DNA of 44,135 nt from an uncultured Prevotella sp. (GCF_937863835.1 NZ_CALMHT010000047.1:1-44135); one strand, 5' to 3'. Counted from the stretch's first letter, positions 14,560-24,303 are shown. Program-made: numbers and translations. The notes: generated by a model from the letters alone, not told the origin.

Positions 14560-16770
14560 TTGAGACGGTTTCTTAATATATGGTATATATTATTCGCACT
14601 ACTACTATTTAGTGCGAATGTCATTTCAGCTCAAAAAATGAATTTGAGTAAGATGTCTTCTCTTATCAGTAATTTGGCGAATGAGTATTCGACGACCGCA
14701 TCACAGGCAAAAGGCAGTGCGGTTTCAGCAAAACCGAAGACGGTATGCGCTTTTATTCAAATCACAGGTAATGAGGCTTCACAGATTTTAGAAGCTAATG
14801 AATGTAATAAGCTGGCACAGTTCGGTGATATTTATATTGCAGAGATACCATTAGGCAGACTTCAGAATTTGTCTAATGAGAATCATGTGAAACGGATTGA
14901 GGCCAGCCGTCCGTGTAGAGCCACAATGGATACCACCGCCATTATTGTCAATACACTGCCAGTGTATGCGGGGAAAAACCTACCACAGGCTTATACGGGT
15001 AAAGGTGTAGTCGTGGGAATACAAGATATCGCTTTCGATCTCACACAGCCCAACTTTTACAGTGCCGACATGACTGATTACCGTATCCGTTCATTTTGGG
15101 ATCAGTTATCAACAGATACGATAGCAAGTACTTCTTATGTAGGAAGGGATTACACGAACGAAACGGATATACTACAGTATGCCCATTCCCGCGATGGCTT
15201 TAACCATTTTCATGGTACGCTTACATCAGGTGTGGCTGCGGGCAGTGGCTATACATCAAAGTATAGAGGTATTGCTTTTGACAGTGATATATGTCTTGTC
15301 AGTAACGTTGTGACTGATGATACGATATTCATAGCGGAGAAAGATAAATATAAATATACGAATGCTACTGATGCGCTGGGCTTCAAGTACATTTTTGATT
15401 ATGCCAAACGGCATAATCAGCCATGTGTCATATCATTCAGTGAAGGTTTTACTGATGATTTGTCTGCTGATAGTTATCTGTTTGCTACAGTATTGGATAG
15501 CCTTGTGGGACCGGGACGTATCTTTGTAACATCGGCAGGTAACGAATCCCGTAGTCCCACATATTTTCATAAACCGAAAGGTGTCTATTCTGCCGGTTCT
15601 TTTTTGAATAACGGAAGTACTTCCCATGATTTTATGATCAAAGCGGACGGATTGTATACATTAAACTTTCTGATATACAATAAAAGTATTTCAACCGATA
15701 CGATGATGATCCCTTCTACGAAGATAGACTCTATTTACAAGGATACGCTTGTCTCTTTGAAAAACGGAAATATATATACGGTAAAAATAAACAGATATCC
15801 ATCCGCATATTCAGTATCGGATACCATGTATCAAGTTAACTTTAAAAGTAGTACTACATTGAACAGTTCTGCCCCTGTAGCTGTTGTCGCAGAAGGCGAC
15901 ACAACCGATGTTGAGGTTTTTGGTGATGCGTCGGATAGTTTTGGTAATTTTTCAAACGATACAAGATGGAATGCTGCGGAAGACAGTCACAACATACTGA
16001 TGCCTGGTGCGGTAGACAGGGTTATAACGGTTGGAGCAACTGCACATCGTTTTGCTTTTACCAACTATAAAGGTACATATATAGATCTTTCTTATTGGGG
16101 TAGTGGTGGAAAAAGGGCGATATATTCGTCAGTCGGTCCCACGTATGCAGGGCTTATGAAACCGGATGTTATGGCGCCTGGTAATCAGGTTGTATCGTCC
16201 AATAGCAGTTATTACATAGCCAATCATTCTTCAGACTGGGATGTAGCCCGTTTTCAGTATAACAATCGTACCTATTCCTGGAGATCCGATCAAGGAACCT
16301 CTTTGTCTACACCTGTCGTGGCTGGTGCTATAGCGTTATGGCTTCAGGCAAAGCCAGACTTGACGCCCGAAGAGATAAAACAGGTATTCAGTAGGACGTG
16401 CACTCATCCGGATGAATCTCTGTCATATCCTAATAACTATTATGGATATGGACAAATAGATGTTTATAAAGGACTGTTGGATATTCTTGGTCTGGATGGT
16501 ATCAGAGGTATATCGGATTACTGTCCCCAAAGCGTCGAGGTATTACCACGGCAAAATGGTGTTAAGTTGATATTTGATACCGCGCCGGTCGATCCTTTTG
16601 TCGTAAGGATATTTACTTCGTCCGGATTGATGACCGATCATATAAGAGTTCCTGTTACGGGTGAAAAAGCGTACGACATAGATATGTCATCTTCTCATTC
16701 GGGAGTCTACTTGATACAAATAGATACCAAGAACATAAAAACCACCGGCTCTGTATTAATTCGCCAATAG
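14560..16770 (+). CDS. Secreted subtilisin-like serine protease (S8) with T9SS-type C-terminus
   Basis: The 736-residue secreted protease has a signal peptide at about residues 1-24 (RRFLNIWYILFALLLFSAN, ending VISAQ) and a propeptide-like region to about 145. The S8 domain has all four key residues: Asp156 (GIQDIAFD, a variant of the usual DTG), His218 (HFHGTLTSGVAAG), oxyanion Asn328 (TSAGNES) and Ser581 (GTSLSTPVVAG). A beta-rich insertion of about 150 residues separates Asn and Ser. The C-terminal 75 residues, with VRIFTSSGL and SGVYLIQI, resemble a type IX secretion sorting domain. No in-frame ATG precedes the signal peptide; the upstream stop is at 14545-14547, so TTG 14560 is the only ordinary start codon that includes it. 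Confidence 0.9.
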   Translation: MRRFLNIWYILFALLLFSANVISAQKMNLSKMSSLISNLANEYSTTASQAKGSAVSAKPKTVCAFIQITGNEASQILEANECNKLAQFGDIYIAEIPLGRLQNLSNENHVKRIEASRPCRATMDTTAIIVNTLPVYAGKNLPQAYTGKGVVVGIQDIAFDLTQPNFYSADMTDYRIRSFWDQLSTDTIASTSYVGRDYTNETDILQYAHSRDGFNHFHGTLTSGVAAGSGYTSKYRGIAFDSDICLVSNVVTDDTIFIAEKDKYKYTNATDALGFKYIFDYAKRHNQPCVISFSEGFTDDLSADSYLFATVLDSLVGPGRIFVTSAGNESRSPTYFHKPKGVYSAGSFLNNGSTSHDFMIKADGLYTLNFLIYNKSISTDTMMIPSTKIDSIYKDTLVSLKNGNIYTVKINRYPSAYSVSDTMYQVNFKSSTTLNSSAPVAVVAEGDTTDVEVFGDASDSFGNFSNDTRWNAAEDSHNILMPGAVDRVITVGATAHRFAFTNYKGTYIDLSYWGSGGKRAIYSSVGPTYAGLMKPDVMAPGNQVVSSNSSYYIANHSSDWDVARFQYNNRTYSWRSDQGTSLSTPVVAGAIALWLQAKPDLTPEEIKQVFSRTCTHPDESLSYPNNYYGYGQIDVYKGLLDILGLDGIRGISDYCPQSVEVLPRQNGVKLIFDTAPVDPFVVRIFTSSGLMTDHIRVPVTGEKAYDIDMSSSHSGVYLIQIDTKNIKTTGSVLIRQ

Positions 16771-16795
16771 CAGTTGTAAAAAAATGTATTTTCCC

Positions 16796-16826
16796 TTTGT
16801 TGGTAGTCAAATAATGATTATCTTTG
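16796..16826 (+). promoter_or_regulatory. Promoter of the M48 metalloprotease gene
   Basis: TTTG at 16796-16799 and TATCTTTG at 16819-16826 are 19 bases apart. This rules out start codons upstream of about 16833 and supports ATG 16854. Confidence 0.7.
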
Positions 16827-16853
16827 CTCGATAATTGTCTAAAAATTGAAATT

Positions 16854-17711
16854 ATGAAAAAAAACAAAGTTATTCTATTTCTGTTAGTTACAACACTGTT
16901 CCTATGCAGTTGTGGTACGACAAGTACAGTACCGATAACAGGTCGTAAGCAACACCTGCTTGTCAGTGACGAACAAGTAATGAGTCTTAGCAACGAACAG
17001 TATCAGAGTTATATGAAAACAGCCAAACCTTCCACGAATGCAGCAAATACGGCAATGGTAAGAAGAGTAGGTGAGCGATTGGCTAATGCTGTAGAAACAT
17101 ATCTTCGTCAGCATAATTTGGCGAGTGAAGTCAGCAATTACAAATGGGAATTTAATCTTGTGCAGGATAAGCAGGCAAATGCTTTTTGCATGCCGGGTGG
17201 AAAGATTGTGGTTTATGAAGGTCTGCTACCGTACACACAAAATGAAGCTTCTCTGGCAGTAGTGTTAGGTCATGAGATAGCCCATGCTGTAGCGAAACAT
17301 TCAGCTGAAAGAATGTCTCAGCAGATGAAGGCACAGTATGGAGCACAAGCTTTAAGTTTGATTTTAGGAGGTTCAAGCAGTGCCACCCAAGAGATTGCCC
17401 AACAAGTATATGGTCTTGGTGCCCAGTATGGTGTGATGCTTCCATATTCACGTAATAACGAGAGTGAAGCCGACTATATGGGATTGATTTTTGCCGCAAT
17501 GGCCGGATATGATCCCAATGTCGCCGTCAGTTTTTGGCAGAGAATGTCACAAGCAGGGTCCGGTACACCTGAATTTATGAGCGACCACCCGTCGGATGCT
17601 TCCCGAATTGCTGCTATACAGAAAGAGATGCCTGAAGCATTAAAGTATTATAAAGGAAATAATTCTGTACGTACTATTAATTTCTCACATAAGAAATCGA
17701 ATAGAAGATAA
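16854..17711 (+). CDS. M48-family zinc metalloprotease, lipoprotein
   Basis: The 285-residue Zn-dependent protease resembles the catalytic part of BepA/LoiP-type envelope proteases. The signal MKKNKVILFLLVTTLFLCSC leads to lipidation at Cys20. The active site is HEIAH at 140-144 (VVLGHEIAHAVAKHSAERMSQ), with the third zinc ligand Glu in NNESEADYMG (about 201-210). The substrate-proximal NAFCMPGGKIVVYEGLL (about 109-125) is well conserved. The C-terminal SDHPSDASRIAAI is the usual DHP motif. No TPR domain follows, so it is the short form. An in-frame TTG at 16824 lies inside the promoter and is rejected as start. It is monocistronic. Confidence 0.95.
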   Translation: MKKNKVILFLLVTTLFLCSCGTTSTVPITGRKQHLLVSDEQVMSLSNEQYQSYMKTAKPSTNAANTAMVRRVGERLANAVETYLRQHNLASEVSNYKWEFNLVQDKQANAFCMPGGKIVVYEGLLPYTQNEASLAVVLGHEIAHAVAKHSAERMSQQMKAQYGAQALSLILGGSSSATQEIAQQVYGLGAQYGVMLPYSRNNESEADYMGLIFAAMAGYDPNVAVSFWQRMSQAGSGTPEFMSDHPSDASRIAAIQKEMPEALKYYKGNNSVRTINFSHKKSNRR

Positions 17712-17732
17712 TATCCGTAAGTATTACGGAAC

Positions 17733-17769
17733 AAAAATAAGGCTCTCCGAATAGGAGAGCCTTATTTTT
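17733..17769. terminator. Bidirectional terminator between convergent genes
   Basis: AAAAATAAGGCTCTCC (17733-17748) pairs with GGAGAGCCTTATTTTT (17754-17769), a 16-bp stem with A- and T-runs on both sides. It serves the M48 gene on plus and the exopolysaccharide operon on minus; the minus gene stops at 17772. Confidence 0.9.
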
Positions 17770-17771
17770 GT

Positions 17772-18209
17772 TTATATTTGCCACCACCGCTTTTTATGAT
17801 GATGGGGATGAGCATTACTATTTATGCTTTGAGATTGCGCTTCATATATAATGTCGTTCCAGCTCTTATGGTTACTTATCATGCGGTATATTGTGCCCCA
17901 ATCCGGCAGCCCACCGAGGTTACGGTCATCAATGAAAACATCAACCTTCAATTTCCTCGAGAAATGATTGTTTCCTTTAATCGTTTCCTCAGGATAGTCA
18001 CGGTTTACAGCGTAAAATTCAACACCTCTTTCCGCACACCATTTAATGGCCTCATCTAGTAAATCTCCTTCGCGGACACTCCATAATATGATTTTATGAT
18101 GGTCCGCTATAAGCATTCTCAATGTTTGTGTGGCAAACGGTATTTCCTTTCCGATTTCAGGATATTCATGTTCAACAATTGTACCGTCGAAATCTACAGC
18201 TATCGTCAT
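17772..18209 (-). CDS. Small HAD-superfamily hydrolase-like protein
   Basis: The 145-residue single-domain HAD protein has motif I DFDGTIV with nucleophile Asp6 and acid/base Asp8, the motif II-like strand IILWSVREGD, and the acidic motif IV VDVFIDDRNLGG (about 90-101). It lacks a sizeable cap domain, as in the compact Bacteroides HAD proteins that are often annotated simply as hydrolases. The C-terminus is His/Lys-rich (HPHHHKKRWWQI). It is the last gene of the exopolysaccharide operon, six bases after the tyrosine kinase. A phosphatase role on a sugar phosphate or other small metabolite is plausible; the substrate is not visible. Confidence 0.85.
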   Translation of the reverse strand: MTIAVDFDGTIVEHEYPEIGKEIPFATQTLRMLIADHHKIILWSVREGDLLDEAIKWCAERGVEFYAVNRDYPEETIKGNNHFSRKLKVDVFIDDRNLGGLPDWGTIYRMISNHKSWNDIIYEAQSQSINSNAHPHHHKKRWWQI

Positions 18210-18215
18210 AAGTTA

Positions 18216-20771
18216 TTAATGTTTTACAGAATTATCATTTTCGTTGCTATAGTGACTGTTGCTGTAGTTTCCGTAGTTACCATAGTTACCATATCCATAT
18301 CCGCCATATCCGTAAGAACTATTGTGTGTATAACGTCCATAGCGTCCATATTTGCCATACTTGCCATAACCGTAGTAGTAGCCATATTTCTTCTTAGACA
18401 TATCAACACCATTAAGTACGATACATGGGTTAGGTATCTTGTTTTGCGAAGCCAGACTGTTGATCATACCAAAGCTTTCTTTTGGAGTATAGTCTGCGCG
18501 GCAGATGTAAATGGTAGCATCGGCACAACGACCTATCTGGAGCGTATCTGTTACCAAACCTACAGGAGCTGTATCAAGGATGACGAAGTCGTATACTTCT
18601 TTAAGGAAGTTGATTGCAGTGTCCAGAGATTCGCGTGCAAGAAGTTCTGCAGGGTTTGGAGGAACAGGTCCTGCCATCAGCAAATCAAGGTTGGCATTGA
18701 CTCCTGAAGGTAAAATCTCATGTATGATTTCTTCTTTTGTTTTTCCATCATTTGACAAGAAATTGGTGATACCTACTTTGGAGTGATTATGTAGTCCGAA
18801 CAATTCACCAAGTCGTGGTTTACGGATATCAAGACCTACCAATATCACTTTCTTACCCAATAAGGCAAAACTCATGGCTAAGTTGGCCGCATTGAAAGTT
18901 TTACCCTCTCCACTGGTTGATGAAGTAAACATAATCACTTTTTGTTCTTTCTTCATCATAAATTGGAGGTTGGTACGCATAGAACGGAAAATCTCTTCCA
19001 TCTGGTTGTTTTGATTTTCATGGACCACGATACCCGCATTGTTTAGAGCATCCGGGTTGGCTACTGCTACATCTGCGATTACTGGAAGTCTGGTAAGACG
19101 TACAACGTCTTCATGACCTTCAATCTTGTATTTAAGCAATTGCAGTACGTATAGAATGAAGAAAGGCAAACCAATGCCGATAACCAATGATATCAGCAGG
19201 ATGATAGAACTTTTTGGACTAACCTTACCCATAAACTGAGGTTCATCGATGAGTTTTCCTTTATCAGCAGTAGCTGCAAGTGATATGGAGTTCTCTTCAC
19301 GTTTCTGTAGTAACATAAGATACAGTCCCGATTTTACTTCCTGTTGACGACCTATCTGAGTAAGCATTCTTTCTTGTTCAGGAGTATTGCCAATACGACC
19401 TTCATACATATTGTATTGTTTCTGTATACTGTTCCTCATAATCTGAGCACTTCTGTTTGCCTGGTTTAGTGCTGTCTTGATACCATGCAGCAATCTGTCC
19501 ATTTGTTCTGTCAGAGGTATCACGTTCGGACTGTTTTCCGCATAGGTTGCCAACAGTCTGTTTCTCTTCAATGCCGTTTCATTGTACGAGTTGATCAGAG
19601 ATGTTGATGATTGGTCTGTAAGACCCACATTAGAAGGGATAATCTGATATTTGTTCTCAGGTGTATTGACATATTCACTCAGATAATTGATCAGTTGAAG
19701 TTGAGTATTGGCATCTGTCAGTTTGTTACCATATTCCTGTGATGCAGCCAGTGAACTTGACGCGTCAAGTTTCAATTCCGTTACCTTATTACTCTTCTTA
19801 TAACTTTCAAGTTGGCCTTCGGTACTACCCAGTTCTGTATTAATTTTGCTAAGGCGGTTATTAATGAATTCTTCAGTTTTCACTGCTATTTCATTTTTAT
19901 CCTCATTAGCCTGTCTGTTATAGCATATAGCCAGTTGTTTCAGATAATCGATTGCTCTGTCTGCATCATTATTATGCAAAGTGATCAATGCGATAGAAGT
20001 TGTTTTTGATGAAGGTTCGACAGTGAGTCCGCCTACATATTTCATTGCTTCCATTCTTGGAGAATGAATCGTAACGAATAGTTTTCTGCCGGCAGTCATA
20101 TAGAATCCCGGATTTTCAGATATCGTGATTAAACCGACCCTTGTGTATATACTGGCAGGGAGGGAATTAAATTTCTTTTCGAAAGAATAAGTGCCCTGAC
20201 TGATTTGTTTAAATCTGTTCTGAGTGTAATAACTGCCGTTTACGACATAGTTGGTCCCTTCTTTGGAAATTTCCATAGAAATAGGGCTATACATATCAGG
20301 CAACGTGTTCAGATGCTGTTGGTCTATATCCACGTTGACAGGTTGTGTCTTGTATACATCCTGGTCTTTGACACGGCCTTCCAATTTGTATTCTATGTAT
20401 AGTTTCAGATCTCTGACAGCTTGCTCTGCCAATACGTGAGATTGTAGAATCTCAACTTCATTGTCAATACCTGCACTATTAGACATAAAGCCTAAATCCT
20501 GCATGTTCGAAAGCATTTGATTTCCATAACCGCGTTTGTTACTTTGATCATCCTTAACGAGTAGTTTGGTCTGTACTTCGTATACAGGATCTGTATACCT
20601 AAGATACAATGCCGCGCAACATACGCAAATGATAATTGAAAGTGCAAACCATTGCCAGTTCAGAATTACCATCGAAAAAATAGTTCTGAAATTTAGAGAG
20701 GACTGTTCTTCTTCCTCCATGATGTTGTTTTTGATCTCTTCGATGTTTTGTTTGAGGTCTTTTTCTTCCAT
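18216..20771 (-). CDS. Wzc-like polysaccharide chain-length regulator and BY-type tyrosine autokinase
   Basis: The 851-residue inner-membrane protein has a TM helix at about 38-58, a Wzz-type N-terminal region, and a long periplasmic coiled-coil segment with a GNVR-like ERMLTQIGRQQEVKSGLYLML (468-488). A second TM helix is at about 522-545, and the cytoplasmic BY-kinase has Walker A SSTSGEGKT (617-625), Walker A' VILVGLDIR (642-650, Asp648) and Walker B FVILDTAP (729-736). The tail (796-841) is an extraordinary Tyr/Gly stretch with 17 tyrosines, the autophosphorylation cluster. Cycles of phosphorylation control polymer length and export. It is the third gene of the operon, 13 bases after rfbA; no Wza-type export gene is in the window. 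Confidence 0.96.
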   Translation of the reverse strand: MEEKDLKQNIEEIKNNIMEEEEQSSLNFRTIFSMVILNWQWFALSIIICVCCAALYLRYTDPVYEVQTKLLVKDDQSNKRGYGNQMLSNMQDLGFMSNSAGIDNEVEILQSHVLAEQAVRDLKLYIEYKLEGRVKDQDVYKTQPVNVDIDQQHLNTLPDMYSPISMEISKEGTNYVVNGSYYTQNRFKQISQGTYSFEKKFNSLPASIYTRVGLITISENPGFYMTAGRKLFVTIHSPRMEAMKYVGGLTVEPSSKTTSIALITLHNNDADRAIDYLKQLAICYNRQANEDKNEIAVKTEEFINNRLSKINTELGSTEGQLESYKKSNKVTELKLDASSSLAASQEYGNKLTDANTQLQLINYLSEYVNTPENKYQIIPSNVGLTDQSSTSLINSYNETALKRNRLLATYAENSPNVIPLTEQMDRLLHGIKTALNQANRSAQIMRNSIQKQYNMYEGRIGNTPEQERMLTQIGRQQEVKSGLYLMLLQKREENSISLAATADKGKLIDEPQFMGKVSPKSSIILLISLVIGIGLPFFILYVLQLLKYKIEGHEDVVRLTRLPVIADVAVANPDALNNAGIVVHENQNNQMEEIFRSMRTNLQFMMKKEQKVIMFTSSTSGEGKTFNAANLAMSFALLGKKVILVGLDIRKPRLGELFGLHNHSKVGITNFLSNDGKTKEEIIHEILPSGVNANLDLLMAGPVPPNPAELLARESLDTAINFLKEVYDFVILDTAPVGLVTDTLQIGRCADATIYICRADYTPKESFGMINSLASQNKIPNPCIVLNGVDMSKKKYGYYYGYGKYGKYGRYGRYTHNSSYGYGGYGYGNYGNYGNYSNSHYSNENDNSVKH

Positions 20772-20784
20772 TTTATTTAGAAAT

Positions 20785-21666
20785 TTATTGTTGTTCTTCT
20801 GTTAGTTTTTTCAAATATTGTCCATAAGCATTTTTCATCATAGGTGCAGCTATTCTCAATAACTCATCTTGATTTATCCACCCCCTTTTGAATGCTATCT
20901 CTTCAAGGCATGCCACTTTGAGTCCTTGGCGCTTTTCGATAACCTCGATAAAAGTACTGGCTTCAGAAAGACTGTCGTGTGTGCCAGTATCAAGCCATGC
21001 GAAACCTCTTTGAAGTGTTTGCACCTTTAAGTCGCGTTGTTTCAAATATTCTTGGTTTACTGTCGTTATTTCAAGTTCACCTCTTTCGCTTGGTTTAATG
21101 TTCTTCGCTATTTCCACTACACTATTAGGATAAAAGTATAATCCCACAACTGCATAATTGCTTTTGGGTTTAGATGGCTTTTCTTCAATGCTGAGGCAAT
21201 CACCGTTCTTATCAAATTCAGCTACTCCATATCTTTCCGGATCGTTCACATAATAGCCAAAGACCGTTGCCTTGTTTTCTTTTTCGGCTGCATCCACACT
21301 ATTTTTCAGCAGACTTGAAAAACCTCCTCCGTAAAATATATTATCGCCCAGTACAAGACATACACTGTCATTTCCGATAAATTTTTCACCTATTATAAAA
21401 GCCTGAGCCAGTCCGTCAGGACTCGGTTGCTCTTCGTATTCAAATTTTACCCCATAGTCACTACCGTCACCTAAGAGTCTTTTGAATCCAGGTAAATCGT
21501 AAGGTGTACTGATAATCAGGATATCCCTGATACCGGCAAGCATCAATACCGATATGGGGTAATAGATCATAGGCTTGTCAAAGATGGGTATAAGTTGTTT
21601 GCTTATCCCCTTTGTTATTGGATAAAGGCGAGTTCCAGACCCACCTGCTAATACGATTCCTTTCAT
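20785..21666 (-). CDS. rfbA: Glucose-1-phosphate thymidylyltransferase
   Basis: The 293-residue nucleotidyltransferase makes dTDP-glucose, the entry step to dTDP-rhamnose and related sugars. The N-terminal [20 protein letters not shown] carries the nucleotide-binding loop, followed by [16 protein letters not shown]. Further RmlA hallmarks are [45 protein letters not shown] and [12 protein letters not shown]. The length matches RmlA. It starts at ATG 21666, two bases after the sugar-transferase stop. The rfbB, rfbC and rfbD genes are not in the window. Presence in an exopolysaccharide operon suggests that the surface polymer contains a dTDP-derived sugar. Confidence 0.97.
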   Translation of the reverse strand: MKGIVLAGGSGTRLYPITKGISKQLIPIFDKPMIYYPISVLMLAGIRDILIISTPYDLPGFKRLLGDGSDYGVKFEYEEQPSPDGLAQAFIIGEKFIGNDSVCLVLGDNIFYGGGFSSLLKNSVDAAEKENKATVFGYYVNDPERYGVAEFDKNGDCLSIEEKPSKPKSNYAVVGLYFYPNSVVEIAKNIKPSERGELEITTVNQEYLKQRDLKVQTLQRGFAWLDTGTHDSLSEASTFIEVIEKRQGLKVACLEEIAFKRGWINQDELLRIAAPMMKNAYGQYLKKLTEEQQ

Positions 21667-21668
21667 TT

Positions 21669-23087
21669 TTAATATGCTTTTTTATCGTTATTTCGAATGA
21701 TCATTACAATAGTACGGAATATAATCCTGAGATCGAGAAGGAAGCTCCAATTTTCAACATACCAAATATCGCATTTGACACGTTTCTCCATCTGCCACAG
21801 TTCACTCGTCTCGCCACGCCATCCCGTAACTTGTGCCCATCCCGTTATACCTGGTTTGGCAAAATGCCTTACCATGTATTTTTCAATGAGATTGGAATAT
21901 ATCTCTGTATGGTAAAGCATGTGTGGACGTGGACCGACGACACTCATATCTCCAACAAAGACATTGAAAAATTGTGGTAGTTCGTCAATATTCGTTTTTC
22001 TCATGAAATTACCGAAAGAGAATTTCCTCGGATCGTCTTTCGTAGCTTGCAATTTATCCGCTTTGTCATTAACATGCATGCTTCTAAACTTATACAGTTT
22101 GAATTTTCTTCCGTTAATACCCGTTCTTTCCTGACTGAAAAATATGGGGCCAGGGCTTTGTATCTCGATAACAAGAGCGATAATAGGTATAAACGGTATA
22201 ATACATATAATAACAATCGATGAAAATATAAGATCAAAACATCTTTTTATAAATCTGTTCGATAATATCATCAGGGGCTCTTCGTGATTCGTAAATAATG
22301 GAATATCTCCAAGTCTCTCCAGTTTTAGATTTAAATTGAAGTTACCTACCATTCTCGGTACATAGAAGAAGTGTATAACGTTTCTGTCGCAATACCTCAT
22401 AATGCCGGTAATGACTTCATTCTCGTCATGGCTCAGACTACAGAATACATCATCTGTATTGTCAAGCCTTTCCTGTTTTTTCATATCATTGTTCAGATCC
22501 TGAATATTACCAAGATACTTCAGACCTTTAGCCTTGTCTTGGATTTCATTGTTTGCATAATATCCCGCTACTCTATATCCTGTAGCTGCATCATTAATAA
22601 GAGAATCGTATATTAACAATATGGAAGGGTCTTCACCGATTAGGATCACTTTATGCGAATTTTTTCCCGAAACACGAAAATACTTTATCATCCATCTCTC
22701 AATGAGTCTCGAAATCTCCAATATGACAAATAAAGATATTCCCCATGTAACCATGAATCTGAAAATAGGAGCATTGAATGTACTGATTTTTAACGCAACA
22801 TACATGATCACCACCTGGGTCAATGATAAACGGAATACCCGTGCGACAATACTTGAATAACTAATGCGGCGCTGATGGATAATCGAACTATAAAAGGTTT
22901 CGGCAAAAGCCATGGAAAAATTGGCAATAATAAATACCAGCCTTATTCTACCGTTGAAACAAACAGGTAATGCGTAGTTACCATTATGTAACAAGATAAT
23001 GACATAAAGAAGAGCGTTAAGCAAAACAAAGTCACTTACCACAACAAATTTTTTAATCAGATTGTTTATCTTATTATATTGCTGCAT
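21669..23087 (-). CDS. Polyprenyl glycosylphosphotransferase (initiating sugar transferase)
   Basis: The 472-residue membrane enzyme starts polysaccharide repeat synthesis by transferring a sugar phosphate to undecaprenyl phosphate. Four hydrophobic N-terminal segments (about 15-35, 50-66, 85-102, 110-128) are followed by a CoA-binding-like Rossmann region beginning [11 protein letters not shown] (about 145). The catalytic bacterial sugar transferase domain is at 278-472: a re-entrant helix after [22 protein letters not shown] (311-323), LYKFRSM (331-337), and [11 protein letters not shown] with VGPRP. The architecture is that of the WbaP/EpsL-like long form. It is the first gene of the minus-strand operon, driven from 23168. 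Confidence 0.95.
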   Translation of the reverse strand: MQQYNKINNLIKKFVVVSDFVLLNALLYVIILLHNGNYALPVCFNGRIRLVFIIANFSMAFAETFYSSIIHQRRISYSSIVARVFRLSLTQVVIMYVALKISTFNAPIFRFMVTWGISLFVILEISRLIERWMIKYFRVSGKNSHKVILIGEDPSILLIYDSLINDAATGYRVAGYYANNEIQDKAKGLKYLGNIQDLNNDMKKQERLDNTDDVFCSLSHDENEVITGIMRYCDRNVIHFFYVPRMVGNFNLNLKLERLGDIPLFTNHEEPLMILSNRFIKRCFDLIFSSIVIICIIPFIPIIALVIEIQSPGPIFFSQERTGINGRKFKLYKFRSMHVNDKADKLQATKDDPRKFSFGNFMRKTNIDELPQFFNVFVGDMSVVGPRPHMLYHTEIYSNLIEKYMVRHFAKPGITGWAQVTGWRGETSELWQMEKRVKCDIWYVENWSFLLDLRIIFRTIVMIIRNNDKKAY

Positions 23088-23151
23088 CTCTTTTTATTAA
23101 TGGTTGCCTATATATATCAATGATATCCATAATACAGAATTATTAAATAGT

Positions 23152-23248
23152 AAATCACTGCAAAGATACATATTTTTTTATATACTTAAATATTTTTATA
23201 TAGAAAATAATGACTTTAGCGATAAAATTCTTAACTTTGCAGTGATTT
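23152..23248. promoter_or_regulatory. Divergent promoters sharing a mirrored 17-base sequence
   Basis: The minus-strand copy (23168-23152) reads TATCTTTGCAGTGATTT and the plus-strand copy (23232-23248) TAACTTTGCAGTGATTT, one mismatch in 17. Each includes a -7 box and the expected start region; -33 elements are weak on both sides. They drive the exopolysaccharide operon and the 23270 gene respectively. The 63 bases between are very AT-rich. Confidence 0.6.
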
Positions 23249-23269
23249 TATACAAATATAAAAATAAAA

Positions 23270-23905
23270 ATGGGATTAATATCAAAAATTTTAGGCTCAA
23301 ATAAGGGCGGCGAGGAAAAGAAGACAGGAGGAATGGAAGATTACATGACTCTGATTCGAGTATATTTTCAAGCTGCGATAGCAGCGGATCTGGGTATTAC
23401 CAATTTGGCTATGTTACCCGACTTACGTGTCTTTAAAACGACTTTACATGTACAGACTGTAAATAACAAATTGGGTATAGGTGAGAAGAACCGTTGTAAA
23501 AAAATGCTAAAAGAAATTTACAACACCGAAGATGGTTTTTTCAAGGAAATAGATCAAAGTATCCATCGTAATTGTCATAAAATACAGGATGTGCAGACAT
23601 ATCTTGTCCAGTTTCAGGGCTTCACCCAAGACCTGATGATGCTTCTTGGTAATATGATGAAGCTGAAACTGCGTATGCCAAGTTTCTTTAAGAAAGCGAT
23701 TCGCCAGATGACAGAGAAAACGATTAATGACATCTTTAACAAAAATGATTACAGTGACGCAGGTGTTGTAAAGACTGTTTTAGCAATTAGAGAATATGAC
23801 AGACGCCTCGGATTTTCACAAAACTGGATATCCGATTTCGCTTTTCAGGTTATTATGCTAGCTAAAAAAGAACCCCGTCCGAAAGAGGAGGAAAAAAAGA
23901 AATAG
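23270..23905 (+). CDS. Conserved-looking cytoplasmic protein of unknown function
   Basis: The 211-residue protein is mostly helical with no signal peptide or membrane segment. The first 25 residues are Gly/Lys-rich; the core contains YMTLIRVYFQAAIAADLGI, LPDLRVFKTTLHVQT and a Met-rich helix MMLLGNMMKLKLRM. The C-terminus is a Lys/Glu/Pro tail. I do not recognise the family. It is divergent from the exopolysaccharide operon through mirrored promoters and lies upstream of the zapA-rny group, but a fresh promoter (23947) separates it from those genes. The ATG at 23270 is well placed after the TAACTTTG box. Function cannot be inferred. Confidence 0.8.
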   Translation: MGLISKILGSNKGGEEKKTGGMEDYMTLIRVYFQAAIAADLGITNLAMLPDLRVFKTTLHVQTVNNKLGIGEKNRCKKMLKEIYNTEDGFFKEIDQSIHRNCHKIQDVQTYLVQFQGFTQDLMMLLGNMMKLKLRMPSFFKKAIRQMTEKTINDIFNKNDYSDAGVVKTVLAIREYDRRLGFSQNWISDFAFQVIMLAKKEPRPKEEEKKK

Positions 23906-23946
23906 GTAGCTAAAACCTTAAAAAAACAAAATAATATACGTTTTTA

Positions 23947-23977
23947 TTGTTATTATAAGAAATTAATATTAATTTTG
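23947..23977 (+). promoter_or_regulatory. Promoter of the coiled-coil/zapA unit
   Basis: TTG at 23947-23949 and TAATTTTG at 23970-23977 have a 20-base spacer; ATG 23997 follows 20 bases later. Confidence 0.6.
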
Positions 23978-23996
23978 TGATTTAAAATAATATACC

Positions 23997-24290
23997 ATGA
24001 CTGCAGAAGAGAAAACTTTAGCCTTGTTTGAAACCCGTGTTAGAGAGCTTATGATGGCTTACGGGAGTCAGAAAGGGATACAAAGGGAGCTTGAGCAGAG
24101 GGTCGAAGGACTTGAGGCGAAAGTGGATCAATTGCAAAAGGAGCTGACTCAGGCGCAGAACGATTACCAGTCATTGAAGATGGCAAGAATGATAGAAGTA
24201 TCCGACGGGGATCTGGATGGGGCCAAAAAGAAAATAAGCAACCTTATCAGAACTGTAGATAAATGTATTACATTGCTTAACGGTGATTGA
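23997..24290 (+). CDS. Small coiled-coil protein immediately upstream of zapA
   Basis: The 97-residue protein has a strong coiled coil at about residues 25-65 (ELEQRVEGLEAKVDQLQKEL), then VSDGDLDGAKKKISNLIRTVDKCITLLN. No catalytic motif is visible. Its stop lies 14 bases before the zapA start codon, so the two are surely co-transcribed. Size, coiled-coil nature and partnership with zapA make a division-associated role (in the manner of ZapB, a coiled coil that interacts with ZapA in E. coli) attractive, but the sequence similarity is not specific enough to name it so. The C-terminal segment resembles subunits that make antiparallel dimers. Confidence 0.8.
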   Translation: MTAEEKTLALFETRVRELMMAYGSQKGIQRELEQRVEGLEAKVDQLQKELTQAQNDYQSLKMARMIEVSDGDLDGAKKKISNLIRTVDKCITLLNGD

Positions 24291-24303
24291 AAAAAAAGGG
24301 CAA

